NCBI GenBank assembly: GCA_037039925.1
Contig: JAXRKP010000641.1
Location: 132,501-196,500 of the forward strand
Reading direction: 5' to 3'
DNA: 64,000 bases
DNA from: Doris montereyensis
Lineage: Eukaryota; Mollusca; Gastropoda; Nudibranchia; Dorididae
The notes under the pieces were generated by a model. That model saw only the letters and a program-made list of their open reading frames with translations. It had not been told where the DNA came from and ran no database searches. Below are positions 1-39,006 of the stretch, one piece after another. The number at the start of each line of letters is the position of its first letter. Positions within the stretch are counted from its first letter, which is position 1. The position numbers and the translations under genes are program-made.

Positions 1-879
1 GAGGTAGTTTGGGCAAACAAAACGAATATGCGTTCCTCGTGACAGGAATATTCTCAAGTGTCTCTCGTTATACAAGAATGGGTGTGATCACAGTGGTCAA
101 TGAGGCATCGTGTGGTCTTGTAAATGAACAGTGTGCGTAGTGAAGAAGCTCTTTGCGCTCCGATAGACTGGTTACAAAATAAATAGGCTTCGTAACCGTG
201 CTTGATGTATGTAGCCATGTGATAATTACTAATTTCACAGTATGCTCACACCGTGTAACTTCTGCTCTTACGTACCGTCCTATAGGTTAAGTATAATTAT
301 GGTATACGTGTACAGTTTCTCGCAAGCCAATACATGGACTTTTTGAGTATCCTCGTGGTCCAGTTTATTTTACCCTAAAATATAAGCTTGTCATTATACA
401 ATCAACCGAAGGAGGATTCCATTTTGTACACCTGAGTTCACCATTTTCTAATAACCGAACAGTTTACATTAAATAAGCATTGTGAAACACGTGTATGTAA
501 TCATATGTACAGATTAAGATGTTATTTGTGATATAACACAAGTTGTTCAACATTGGACTTACAGGCTAGCTGTAAATCAGTTGTACAATTCAACGACTGG
601 TTCCTACCATTTATTGCCAACGCTAACTAATGGTGGAAGGATTCAGCTTTCTTCCTCACTGTATCCTAACTACAACACACGATTTCAAGATATTATAAGC
701 AAGTAAATTGATCAATGTTAATCTTGTATTTTGATCTCAACATTCCAACAAGACAATTGATAAAGCCAATACTTTTGTCAAATACCTAGTTGGTGGGAGA
801 AGAAAACGACTGTTTAAAAATATATATTATTTGATGGACATCCTCAAATAGAAAGTTGTTATAGAAATAAAAGACATTG
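1..879. other. no feature recognised
   Basis: AT-rich sequence with no long ORF, no recognisable repeat and no RNA gene that I can see. Confidence 0.5.
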
Positions 880-1690
880 GTTTTGTGGATATCCATTTCG
901 TATCCTTACGGTGTGTATGGATATATCCTTGTGTATCCCTTACAGCGTTTATGGATCTATAATTGTGTGTCTATTACATGGTGTATGGATAAATCTTCGT
1001 ATATCCCTTACAGCGTTTATGGATCTATAATTGTGTGTCTATACATGCTGTATGGATACATCTTTGTGTATCCCTTATAGCATTTATGCATCTATAACTG
1101 TGTGTCTATTACATGGTGTATGGATAAATCTGTGTGAATTGCTTGCATGGTACACGGATATAATATATTTGTATATCCATAGCTACGTCTATAAATTTAT
1201 CGTTGTGGGTACATTGCAGCGTCTACACATGTATCCTTGTGTAGATTATCCATGCAGCGTCTATGGATATATCCTTGTGGATCCATTTCATGATCTATAA
1301 AGCTATCGTTATGCATCTATCGCAACTTGTGTCTTGTGAAGGCTATCCATGCAGCGTCTATGAATCTATCCTTGTGTATCCATTGCATCATCTATTGATC
1401 CATCCATATGTAGGCTATCCATTGCAGCGTCTATGAATCTATCCTTGTGTATCCATTGCATCATCCATTGATCCATCCATATGTAGGCTATCCATTGCAT
1501 CATCTATTGATCCATTCATATGTAGGCTATCTATTGCAGCGTCTATGAATATATCCTTGTGTATCCATTGCATCATCTATTGATCCATTCATATGTAGGC
1601 TATCTATTGCAGCGTCTATGAATCTATCCTTGTGTATCCATTGCATCATCTATTGATCCATCCTTATATAGGCTATCCATCGAAACGTCC
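880..1690. repeat. tandem satellite array, clearest unit 73 bp
   Basis: Units share CAGCGTCTATGAATCTATCC, TATCCATTGCATCATC and CATATGTAGGC. The block GCAGCGTCTATGAAT recurs at 1351, 1424, 1536 and 1609, so spacing is 73 bp with one 112-bp step holding an extra partial unit. Upstream 890-1140 holds a related, more diverged set with TTACAGCGTTTATGGATC. Small ORFs across it come from the repeat. Confidence 0.9.
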
Positions 1691-1961
1691 ACGAATCGAT
1701 ATTTTATTATGTAGATGTAGAGAAGGTATAGGGAAAGACTATTCATTAAAAAGGCTGCCAATAAGCCGGCCAAATGCTTTTCCTTCCTTCGACACTTTTT
1801 GAAGTGAATCTCTAAGTGAGAGACAAAAAAAATGGACAACATGTATCGCGTTAGTGCCCTGATCCATCACCCGTTACTTATTCTATTACTTATCCATTGT
1901 TATTGATTATTTTGGATGCACATGGAGAGAGGGGGAGAGAGGAGGCAGGAAGAGAGACACA

Positions 1962-2722
<761 letters not shown>

Positions 2723-3744
2723 GAGACAGACAGACATAAACTCTATCACACACAGACATACACACAGAAAGAGATAGACAGACGAATATAGACACGGACA
2801 GAGAGACGGACTGACAAAGAATCTGGCTTTTTTGACTGAGAGATAGACAAATGGACAGATGGATAGACATCGAGAAGAAACGGGAGGTACTGCAGATTAT
2901 TGTCATCAGTAACAAGTCACCAAACCTTCCCTAGTCCTATTTCTTTTGCAACGATGCATGTGCGTGTATGTAGGCCTATGTATGTGTGTGTGTATGTGGA
3001 TGTGTGTTTTTGTATGCTTTAAATTGGTTTATTTAGCATGCGCTTGCTCACATCCACAAGATAAACCAACCATTATAGTATATTCTTTTCTTCACTTGAG
3101 AATGATGGAAGAGACGAGAGGAAGAAAAGAACGATTTAAAATTCCTCTTAAAGGGCAAGTAAGGTCACTTGTAACGCATGATGTACTTCTTTTTCAAGAG
3201 AAACGCTCGCCAAAAAATGCGCCCTGCAAAATCTACTCTTTTGTCCTGTCCGCACTGTGTCAGGCATTTCAATAGTCCTTAATCGTAGCGTATGTCTGTA
3301 TCTCTGAGATATCTGACCCCTCCTCCTCCCCCGCCCCTCAATCTCCATTGTCCTTCGCCATATTATGTCCAGCTAAGTCTCATCCCACACTATCCCGTCT
3401 CCTTGTCTTCTACACAAAAGAGAAGACGAAACCAGGTACGAAAACAAATTACCTTAATTTGGATTGAATCCTGGTCTTATCTGCATTGCTATTTTCTTCT
3501 CAACAGCATTGTGGCTTTCCTCCAATGTGTTCCTGAAATGAAAATAATGGTGCTGTTTTAGAATTTGTAAACATGCAATTGATAGGAAATTGTGTCTTAT
3601 ATCTACATGTGTAGAGTCGATGTCCGTTTCATCCTTTTGTTAATTTAGTGATGCAGTGGAAATGGAGAGATAACGACATTGCACTGTCTAGTGCTTGGGT
3701 AACTTAAGACCAAATGAAGACTATACAAAGGCCTTCTATGGAAT

Positions 3745-3750
<6 letters not shown>

Positions 3751-3832
<82 letters not shown>

Positions 3833-3871
3833 CACAGACAGACAGACAGAGACAGAGACAGACAGACAGAG
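3751..3871. repeat. (GA)n(CAGA)n microsatellite
   Basis: A 121-bp array with GA first and CAGA after it, the same composition as the large array at 2 kb. Confidence 0.97.
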
Positions 3872-3982
3872 ATGCGTGCATACGATTTTCGATTAATTAA
3901 GATTGTAAAGGTCAGTAAAGAAAATTTCACACCGTGATCTTAATTCGATTGGATTTAATTCTATTGTTGATTTCATTTATCG

Positions 3983-4312
3983 CCATCCACAACTAAGATG
4001 ATGCCGGGGGGGGGGGGGGTGTAGGATTTGGGTTTTTGTTTTGCCCCGACTGCCTTGTAAACAAACAAGGGATCTTTAACGCGCAAAGAATGTTTAATCT
4101 TCAAATGGGACCTCCTTTTTTATCGTCCTTCTCCCATAGGACTAGATGTCGATCCACCTACCTCGACCAGGAGGAAGAGGAGGGGTGGGGCGGGGGGGGG
4201 GGGCATTTACTCGAAAAAAATCTCGAGAAAATCCTTAAACCGCCGGGGTTTAATTAAAACCACGATCTTTTGGTTGAGAAGCCGACACCTTGCCTCTGGA
4301 CTACCGAGTCCG
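3983..4312 (-). repeat. tRNA-derived SINE-like repeat with G-run expansions
   Basis: Read on the minus strand it starts with an A-box-like TAGTCCAGAGGCAAGG and ends near CATCTTAGTTGTGGATGG. The same head and tail occur at 24.98-25.16 kb. It contains G runs at about 4006-4019 and 4190-4202. Confidence 0.55.
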
Positions 4313-5096
4313 TACGTCGTGATAGAGAGATTAGTTCATTTCACCGTGAGGAGAACGACGATGTTGCACCCTATCCCGCCCTTTCCCACTTAGCCTACCC
4401 TACCTAAGCAGGCTCACTGTATAATAGTCTAAAAATCCTCCCCATGCCCACCCCAACCGCACTCACATTCAGTTGCGTCATTGACCTTTACGATATACGT
4501 ATTCACAGCACAGCTAAATTATTACAAATGTAGCTACGTTGTCGGGTTTTCAAGTGATGTTATAAGAATTTGATAAGGTAGCCTGGGCAAAGATCATTTC
4601 AGACATCTAAACTCATACACCGGACGGAAGAATAAGAACTGATAAAGAAGGAAAAAAAGAAAGAAAATGTTCATCGGGTTGACCGATGTGGCGTAATTGA
4701 ACCACCCCCCACCCCCTCCCCAGAGCAACTGGTGTCTGTCGTGGTTTCTTGGCTATCTTAACTGTGTGTCCTGTTTTACTTATTATTCCTTTTTGTCCAA
4801 TATCACTAGTCACATTACAGAGTCACCACTAAAAAAACAACTACCAAAAAATAAAATAAAACAACCAAAAGAAAAACAGCTTGTCCTTATTTTACTTTTC
4901 CTTCCTTTTGTGTCGCATCACTAATCACAGTGGGGGAAAACCCACAAGAAAACCCAACAAAACAATCTGCTTTTCTCTCATACTGGGGTAACCTTCTGTT
5001 CTTTTCATATCCTCTTTTCTCTTTCGTTCACATTATTTTTGTAAGTGAAGTTCTTAAACATGGTCAAGCTGGAGCATCTAACCCCTTTCAATCAGT

Positions 5097-5372
5097 GGTG
5101 TCGGTGAGTTTCGGTCGCAATAAGTATTGTCCCTCAATATTTATAAAATCGGTACGAACTGCCAGTACAGATCAGTATTCGCAATAAGGATCTTTTTGTG
5201 TGCGTTGTTGGGTTTGATAGAGGAATACTCATACTTAGTCGTCCTTATTCATACTTATCCCGAAATCGGGATCCTTTATGTTTTCCCGGGAACTGATCGG
5301 TACTGGTAGTTCGTACCGATTTTATAAGTATTGAGGGACAATATCTATTGCGACCGAAACTCACCGATACCA
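5097..5372. mobile_element. MITE-like inverted-repeat unit
   Basis: Two arms of about 80 bp (5097-5176 and 5292-5372) are near-perfect reverse complements, sharing GGTGAGTTTCGGTCGCAATA and AAATCGGTACGAACT. A 115-bp non-coding centre lies between them. No ORF. Family not recognised. Confidence 0.75.
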
Positions 5373-5599
5373 CCGTCGCTCCTCGCGTCTCGTCACAAGG
5401 CATGGGCGTCGTGATGTCTGGTATGGACTGGGGACATTTTCAAATGACCATAGCAGAGCGGCCGTTGATCGTAGAAAAATCTAATAACACTGTTGAACTC
5501 TGCATCATCCAATTTTGCTTACAATCGAGCAGAATTCTATATTTCTCTATAATTTAGAAAATAATATTTATTTTAATTTTTTAGAGAAACAATACTATA

Positions 5600-5658
5600 C
5601 ACTACCCACGTGTTTGATAGGGAAAATTGAATCTTCCCTATCAAACACGTGTGTAGTG
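5600..5658. repeat. strong hairpin (25-bp arms)
   Basis: CACGTGTTTGATAGGGAA is followed after a 9-base loop by its exact complement; extension to 25 bp costs one mismatch. Stable as DNA cruciform or RNA hairpin. Confidence 0.9.
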
Positions 5659-5949
5659 AGGTTTTTTTCTAGATGGACACAAACTCTACAACAATGGATG
5701 TTGATTTGATTATTGCCAATGTTTTTGAAAAGAAGCCCTTTGAGGAATGTTTCCTTTTTTTTTCTTTCTTTTTCTTCTTTTCTTTTTTCCACGCTCAGAT
5801 TGGTAGGCGTATATCGAACGTCAGCAGATAAACGACTATTCGACCATTGCAGATGTGTTATATAGTCCCATTTTAATCAAACTCTATTATATATCTTTGT
5901 TTATCTCACTCTGCTTATCTATCTACCTATAGCTTTCTCCTTCCCCTTC

Positions 5950-6056
<107 letters not shown>

Positions 6057-7020
6057 TCTCCATGACGCTTCTGCTCTCTTTCTCTTTGTTTTTTTGTTGT
6101 TGTTGCTTTGTTTCCCCCCCCCCCCTCTCTCTCCTTAGTGGGATATATAGTTGAATACGGCTCTGTACTGAAACAACACTTTCTGTGCACTATCTCTGGG
6201 TAGTTTAGAGTGCCGGTATCAAGTGTCATCTACATATTGTAGGTTCCGGAAGCCGGGCTGGCACCTTACCTCACGAGAGTTTAGAGTGCTCGTGCTTTTA
6301 AAATGGCACACATGTTGTGTTTTCATATATTGTAACAAAATTGTATTTGGTTCCAATATATCCCATATTTTTTTTATTTTTGTTTGTTTGTTTTTGTTTT
6401 GGGTTTTTTGCAATACAAATTAGATATCTAAAAGATAATCATACTTAATGCGAATAGTTCTTATTAAACTTTCCTCACCTCTCCCCCTCCCAACACATGC
6501 TGCATAATTTAATTAACTGTTTGCTAACGCTATCATTACTATCATTTTACTATTTACACCACTTTTACTTTACTAATATTACTATCGTCCTCTATCACCA
6601 CACACCACTGCCCTAATATTTGTTTTCTTTCTTTTTTCTTCTTCTTTTTTTATTAGTATAAGAGATGATTATAATGATATTTATACTTGTAGAAATTTTG
6701 ACTATTAAATTAACTTAGAATAGGGATGAAATATAGTAATGGTCATTTTGGGGTCGCCTCTGCGGTTTGTTGTGCTTCCATTCATCATAGCTTTTCTTGT
6801 TTTCTTTTTTTTTTCCTTGTTTTATTGAATTCATTATTTCAAAACAAAACACCACTACAAACATGAAAACAAAAACAAGAAAACATTAAAAGAATATAAA
6901 GATAAAATAAAAAAAAATGAAGCAATACTCGGGACAAAACATCCGAATAACGACCCCCTCCCCCCCCCCATCCCCCAACCCGTCTTTAAACGAAAAAGAA
7001 AAAACAGAAATAAAAACATG

Positions 7021-7233
7021 TCAGTTGTAATTACGTGTGAATATTTCCTTTGTCATTCGTGTATATTGGAAATATCTATCGGGGTGATTATCTTTTAAAC
7101 GAAGAAAGAGGTGGTGATATTCACCAAAAGTTTGCCTCTCTCTATTGGTGGTATGGATTCCATGTCTTCTCTGTTTTATTCTAGGAAGCACGCTATCAAG
7201 TAACAAAAACTCTTCATCAGACGACGAATCCAT
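7021..7233 (-). pseudogene. PIF/Harbinger transposase N-terminal remnant
   Basis: A 70-codon ORF starting MDSSSDEEFLLLDSVLPRI with RRHGIHTTNRERQTFGEYHH and FQYTRMTKEIF. This arrangement (basic stretch, NR..R..FGE.HHL, then YFRMS-like motif) is the N-terminus of HARBI1-type transposases. It ends before the DDE core, so it is a fragment or a first exon. No intact downstream core was seen nearby. Confidence 0.7.
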
Positions 7234-7309
7234 TTTCGACTGACTGACAACACACTGTGCTGACAAGAGTAGAATAGACCGGAAATAGGTATCCTTTGTG
7301 TGCACACAA

Positions 7310-8668
7310 GAGAAGTAAGTTCCTTACCATAAGTAACATATTTTAAGGATACTTATTTTCGAGATCCTTTATGTTTTCACGAGAGTCATCCGACTTGAAC
7401 TCACCCAACTGACGAAGTCGTCGGCCTGAATTTGACCCTGCGCCACTCGGCTGTTTGTTTATGCGCCCTTTCACTTCCCAGACTGCAACTGAGTCTGAAA
7501 CTCAGTGAAACAGAGAGCATTGATCCTGGTCTACATCCCCTCCCCCTACCGCTCATTCTACCCATTTGAAGATCATTTTCTCGAAAACTTCACAGCTCGC
7601 CATATTCCTGAGCTCTTATTTTGTTCTTCACCGATTAATTGTTATTTCGATATTGTTTTTTTTATTTATATAAAGTTTACATAGTCTTCACATCTTTAAT
7701 GTGCTCCTTTTACATACATTGTACATCCTTTCTAGCCTTTTCTTTTCTTTTAAATTTAATTAATTTATCTCTTTCCCTTTTCACTTCTTTCTCCTCCTAC
7801 CCATTCTCCCTTCTGTTACCTTTTCTAATTTCTTATACCCTCTGCTCTCCTTCTATTTCGCTTTCTGCTCTTTATTCTGTCATCACATTGTGTTGTGGTT
7901 GTATAAGTGTGTAGCCCATTCCGTTCTGTTGTTTGATAAGGGATTAACCCTAAGTCTATTTGTTTGGCGTACTTTGTACTTTTTGTAATTACACGTGCGT
8001 TTTTTTATAATTTGTATTTAGGTTTAGTCTCACAGCTCACTCAATTTTGTTTACCCTGCCAAGGTGTGCGAACGTGATGGTGTTGTTGGAGTTGGAGTAA
8101 TGAAAAGATGGAATTGTGGGGTGTGGGAGGATGGTTTCTTTTTTTGTAAAAAATGTGGCGGGGGGGGGGGGGGAGCAGGAAAAGAGAGAGAGCAATTGGT
8201 GTCGTAATAGTATGAGGCCTGCTTACATCTTTGGTTGGTAATATGGTCACGGCCTTGGTGTGAAGGAACATATCATTTGACAACAGTCCTAGACAAGTCT
8301 CTATTTTATCAAACGGCAATGCCAGAGTAGGTTAGTTGGACAACCTTTGGCTGCACTGCGGGGCATCTTTTGTCGCAACAATGTTATCTTCTCTTTCCAA
8401 GGAGTTAGGAAAAGACAAAAACATCTTTGCAATACTCAGTATCGTATAAAAACAAATTCCAAAGGTCAATAGTGGTTCCTTTACTCCTTTGATTTTCATA
8501 CAGTTTCTCACAATCCAGATAACCGCTAACTGTCAGTTGTAAATTCGTATAAGGATGGAAACAGAATATTAAAAACAGCATAATGGATTGAACATACCAG
8601 CAAAACATACACGAAATGACTCACATAATGTAATCGACTAATACCATCGAATGATTTCTCGATTTAAA
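7310..8668. other. intergenic, no gene recognised
   Basis: Pyrimidine-rich tracts (7640-7900), a G run at 8160-8174 and no convincing ORF. The UBE2O promoter should lie at the right end, but I see no clear core element there. Confidence 0.4.
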
Positions 8669-8713
8669 TAACCATCAGATACGATTTCACACTTTGTCAC
8701 CACCAACACAAAA

Positions 8714-33325
<24,612 letters not shown>

Positions 33326-33632
33326 TACTTTGTGAACCAGTATATTTCTTACAGCTTAATTATTTGTATATTTAGCTCTATATCAATTTCCCCTAAGGTA
33401 CAGGTAATCCCAACATAAAGAATTCCACCTGCTTTGATTTAAAGAGACTGGTGTATATATATATATGAGTAAATATCTGATCACAATCACAGGAGTTACA
33501 AGCCTGCCCTACAAGAGTAGTCGCAACCCCTAAGTCAGCAAAGGAATGGAAAAGATTACATAATCAAAATGGTACTTTTTTAAGATTAATATATTTAGGA
33601 GATGGGTATAAGACTGACAACGATCCCCAAAG

Positions 33633-33638
33633 AATAAA
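33633..33638 (+). terminator. candidate poly(A) signal AATAAA for UBE2O
   Basis: AATAAA about 310 bp after the UBE2O stop; a second AATAAA sits at 34018-34023. Which is used cannot be told from sequence. Confidence 0.35.
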
Positions 33639-36600
33639 TTTATAAAACAAAAAATTATGGTAGGGGATGGAAGGGCCAGATCAATCACTTTTGAGAGAAA
33701 AAAATTCTTTTGAAAAAGGAAAATTCAAATCTATTTCTCACCCACAATATCCCTGAAAAATTAACCCCAATAATACTTCCCTTTTACTTTAAAAAATTAA
33801 GAAGTGAAAATGCTGAATAGATTCAAGACCGCTTTGACATTGAATAGGGTTTTTTATATGAAATGCTTTGATCCATCCCACCATTTTGTAATATGCTATT
33901 AAAGCCAGTTTACGTCCTCAGCTTAGATAAACTCATATTATCTTTCTCTCTCTCTCTTTATAATTTATTTTCTCTTGAGAAAATATTGGTACTAGTTCCC
34001 CCCTTCATAGTTTATTCAATAAACCTTTTTCTTTTCTTCTCAGTTCAGTAATTATTTATTTGTTGTTAAGGGATGGACTGGTTTCATTAACATTTGTCTT
34101 TCATTTTTATTTGAACTATCATTGTTGATTTAAGGCCTGTAAGATACTGTTATATTGTGCATTGTGTTTTCATATAATTTATGAATATTGCTGTGTCGTG
34201 TGTGTTTTCTTTCCGTTTTATTTTTGTCATCACATGTCATTGAGTTTTTGCGGTGTTGATATTACAGATATGGATTTTTGTTAGATGATTTTTGTTTCAG
34301 TTGTCATAAAATTTAATTTTCCTATTTTTTTCGGAACACATGGTATCCTTAATGAAGAAGAAAAGAGAAGTGTAAGTCAGAAAACTATTTGGTGTACATT
34401 AAGATTCAATTTCAGGGTTCATTAACTTTGAGTCGGAAAATTCAGCTTGCACCAATTGTTATGGTTGGACTTCAAGCCGCAAGGATCAGCTTGATAAATC
34501 TACCTTTTCATCCAGTCCCTTTATCCAGGTTTTTGTTAAGTGACCTTAGGCTATTTCCAGGGCATGTCTAAAAGTGTCCTTTACAACATTCAATCATTTT
34601 ACAGTGGTTCAGCAAATATTTCTGTCGATTTTTAATTTGCTTACATCTTTTCTTAAACAATGGGCGTGTCCAGGCCTAGCCAATCAGGGGCTCTAGATCA
34701 AGTGGGGAAAGAGTTAAAGTATAAATGATAACATGTACAGATTTCTCCTTGTAACATCCAGCCAGAGACCAAATCTCATTGAAAATGTCACGGAATGTGT
34801 CTTGAAGAACCATTCATCATTTACGTACATTCCCTTCCTCTCTTCCTCTCACGCAAAGTCAGAAGTGGCAAAAGGGTGTGTGCAGGCGGGCTGCCTTTCT
34901 CCTAGAATTACTTGTAAAAACTTGCTGGTGATTTTCTGATTATTTAAACATTCACAATGTAATGTCTGAGTCGCATATGCATAGCAAGTCATGTTAAGTT
35001 TGCTTTTGTGTGGAAAATAAGTTTTAATAAGCTACACCTAGCTTGCCTGGCAAGGCTTTAGAAAAATCCATGATCATCCCAGGTTGTCTTGAAATGGATT
35101 CCTATAATGACTTTTTTTTTGTTTGTTGGGGGGGGGGCAGAGTAGCCTAGAGACACCCAAACTACCAATACCAGACGTGGTCTCAAATTGTATCCATTGT
35201 GTATGTGTGGGTGTATTTATTTATGTGATATTCTGCCAATCAGTATCGTGTCAATGGACATCTGGCCACCCATGTTTCATATTCATATTGATTATTAGAC
35301 ATGCTATATCTTGAATGCTTTGAACAGAATTTTTTTTGTTTTGGAGGGCAAAATTATTGACCTAGTTCTAGAACCGTGTCCCGTATACTTTCAGTTTTGG
35401 CAAAGGCTGTACAACGCGATAGTAATTTGATGTCGTGTCTTCTGTACAATGATTCGACCACACATGTTAAAAATGCTTATGCTGACAGGTATTGGAAACT
35501 AGTAGAACAAGTATAGAAACGTCAATACCGACAGGTATCTGGTTTGCCAACCAACGGTCAGTTGATGGACCCTGATATGTGGCAGTAATGGCAGTGAGTC
35601 AGTTAAAAAACCAAAGCTCACGTCAAGTGACAACTTCTGGTGATCAGTTTTGGCGTAGTACATGTAATAGTAGTCTAGTATCTGGTGTATGGGCAAGCTC
35701 ACCCACCCCATCTCTCACTCAATCTTTCACTCTATTTCATTCTCTCATTCATTCTCTTTTTACTCGCTTCAAAAATTAAAATGAAGCTCAACATCTTTGA
35801 ATTCTTAAAGACCGTTCTCTTTAGCCTTTTCTGGATGGATGTGATAGCATAGAGGAAAGTTCATGTTAGATAAAGGTATGACGGGAGATATTATGTTGGA
35901 GCCCCATAGAAATGAAAGGTATGAAGGAAAAATAATATCAAAAAGTCACGTAGTAATGCCACCAACCTACTTCTAAAAAAGTGGAATTTGTATGCTTTTT
36001 CTTTTAGATTGTTCACCCTTCTTTTTTTTTGAGATTGTATGCCTTTTTTTTTTGTCTGTCCTGCCCACAATGTTTTGTTAGTGTTTTCAAATTGTACACT
36101 TTTTTTCTTCGAATCTTTCTCTTTTTGACAAGGAATCTCCCATTTGTTCTGTTCATGGGGTTGGGAGCTCTGCATGTAGCAACAGGAAAGGCTGGAATTA
36201 GTGACCTCTGCTTCAGCACTTATCACCTTGCCATGAACAGAGCAAGTCAGCCAGGCACTCTATGATGAAGATAACTCATGTTCCTATTATATACTGTTCA
36301 CAAAAGAAACACATATCATATCTCAAAGAACTAAATGCACTACTAAAAGATCAAAATCACATAAATAAAATCTTCATACCTTGATTTCTTGACTGCAACA
36401 GAATTAGGAGTAAATAATCGGCTGAAAAGAATTGACTCACAATAACAAAACAAAACACTCTTCTTAGGTAATATGTATTTCTTTTTGCGAATGGTATATA
36501 TTAGTATTGGGCTTGTCTTCATTCTCTAGCACTAATGTTGTATGCTAAATGCCATTTTATTTCATTATTTGCTTTGTTCCCGTTAGAGGGAGAGGGTCCC

Positions 36601-38896
36601 TAAAGAGGTTGGAGGAAAAGTGGAAGAATTGCTCACATACACTTTGTAGTTACTGTTAATTCATACAATTTAAAGAGCGCAAAATATTGAACTAACGTAC
36701 CAGGTAAATCGTTTTTGTTTCGCTTTATATTAGTGCTGTGGGTTTTGTTTTGTTTTTTTGTATTTTAATTATTGCTTATCTTCAAAGAGTGGCTCTTCTT
36801 CAATTTATTTTTTTCCATACTGATTCAGTTATGTTGTTTTTTCCAGCTAGAGCTGAATGTTTGGCATTTGTTCAGTTCCAGCGATAATCGCAATTATGAG
36901 CTTGCAGTGATAAGACTATTTTTCCTCTCCGCTCAGTGTTTTTTAGAGAATTGAAATGAGGTGTGCGAAATCGTTTTAGACCAAGAGGTATTGATAATCT
37001 AGATATTGAGCTAAATGATTTTGTTGTTTTTGAGGAGAGGGCATTGTTGTTGCTTTTTAGTTGGGATTGATTGAGTGATATTATAAAGTGATATTTTGAT
37101 TTATTGCAATATCTAGATTTGGTGTAATAGTCATTGAACTTGAAACATGAAGTAAACAAACAACATCTATCTGTCTAGTAAATTGACTATAGCTATGATT
37201 TATCCTTTTTTTTTTTTTTTTCTTTTGTGAATACAACGGTGCTTTGAATGGTTTTTGAGAATGGGGAGAGGGGGTGCAAACTGATCACACGGACTTCTGA
37301 AAGCGGTGGATGGCAGCTTCTTTTTTGTTCTAAATGTGTTGATATTTGGGGGGGGTGTGATTTTTGCCGAAAAAAGTGGGACAAATCTAGTCTATCATAC
37401 TAGTGGATAGAGCAGTTCCTTCCGTCATAATGATATCATTTAAAAAAAAAAGCTCAGTATCGATGCTTTGAATTTATACGATTATTTTTTTTCAAAATGA
37501 TTCAGGCCTATCTTTCAATATTCGATAAAAGCCAGAAATATTATCTAAAGTATGGCAAGTTGGTACTCATTTCAATCAGCACAATAAACGCTATCCAAAA
37601 AAACTGATTTGAGGATTTATTATGAATATTGCCTTAGATCGTCGAGAAAATATGGAATAATATTATTGAGATACTTTTTTTTTTATGTATTATAGTTTTG
37701 GAAAATTTGAATTTTTTGTACAATATTTTTGTATATTTTTGGTTGTTCTCATATGCTATTTTCAAAAATTCATAAAAACAAAACTTACTAATAAAACACA
37801 AATCCGATATGATCAAATTTAGATATTGTATCAAATAAGGTGTGTGCCTTGTTGAAAGAAATTTGTTGAAAAAGGAAAAAGCCTATCGATATTGAACTTG
37901 GTAAAATTTAAGGGCAAAAATCCAAGATGGCTACGTTTCAATGGCAACCGAAAGTGTCAGGGGGGGAAACGACGTATTTCAACTTAGTACACCTTGCCCA
38001 TTACACCTATGCATAAGTTAAATTGATAGAAACAAACGGAAAATTTTCACTCCAGGACCCCCCCCCCTCCTTAAAATATAGCAATGAAAACGTGTGTTGC
38101 TGATAAATTTACGAACAGTGAATTGTCCTTCATCTTCATTTGTCTCTTTTGTTAGGATAGCATGCATTGCCCTGTTTGTTAGTTATTAATAAACTTTGCA
38201 TACCTACACATTATATTTAAGTGGCATTACACATAGCTCTATATATCCAGATGTGTATCCACGTGTCTAGCTATTCAATAGCTAGCAGTGCTTTTAACAT
38301 CATCCCTTGGTTGGGTTCATTTACTCAAAGATTGTACATTTTTAATTAGTTTAATTTTCTCCTGTCATTACATGGACGTTTCCAAGTATTCTAATATATA
38401 TGGTAATGAAACATGAGGTTATTCTTGACCATGTCAAATTTTGAGGGTTCTTTGTTTTGTTTTGATATAACTTTCTAATATACATGTGTTATGTATTATT
38501 ATATTTATATCTACATCTTCCATTCACCTGCCGTCATTGAAAATTGAATCACTCTGTTTGTGTTAGGCTTTGCAAGGAGAACACCTAATAAAGTTTGCTC
38601 CCCTCGCTCCCACCCCTTTGTCCATCCCCCAATGGGCTTTATGCAGCATTGACAGTGGTCACATACTTCAGGTGTTTACATCCGTGTGTTAGAGTTAACC
38701 TGTGCCAAACGATGTTAGTTAGCGCAGGCCTGACCAGAAAGAGAGTAGTCACTACCGGTACTAACTTCCATGTCAAATGAAATTTATATTGCTAATTTAT
38801 TTTGCTTTTTATAAAGTTCCTCTCAAATTCGTTTCTTCTGAACATTTTATGTTGTCATTTCCATGTCTCTATACTTTGCGGTCCCCAGCCTCTCTT

Positions 38897-38900
<4 letters not shown>

Positions 38901-38954
<54 letters not shown>

Positions 38955-38956
38955 CT

Positions 38957-39002
<46 letters not shown>
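38901..39002. repeat. (CT)n microsatellite
   Basis: About 100 bp of CT with two short interruptions near 38950-38961. Confidence 0.97.
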
Positions 39003-39006
<4 letters not shown>

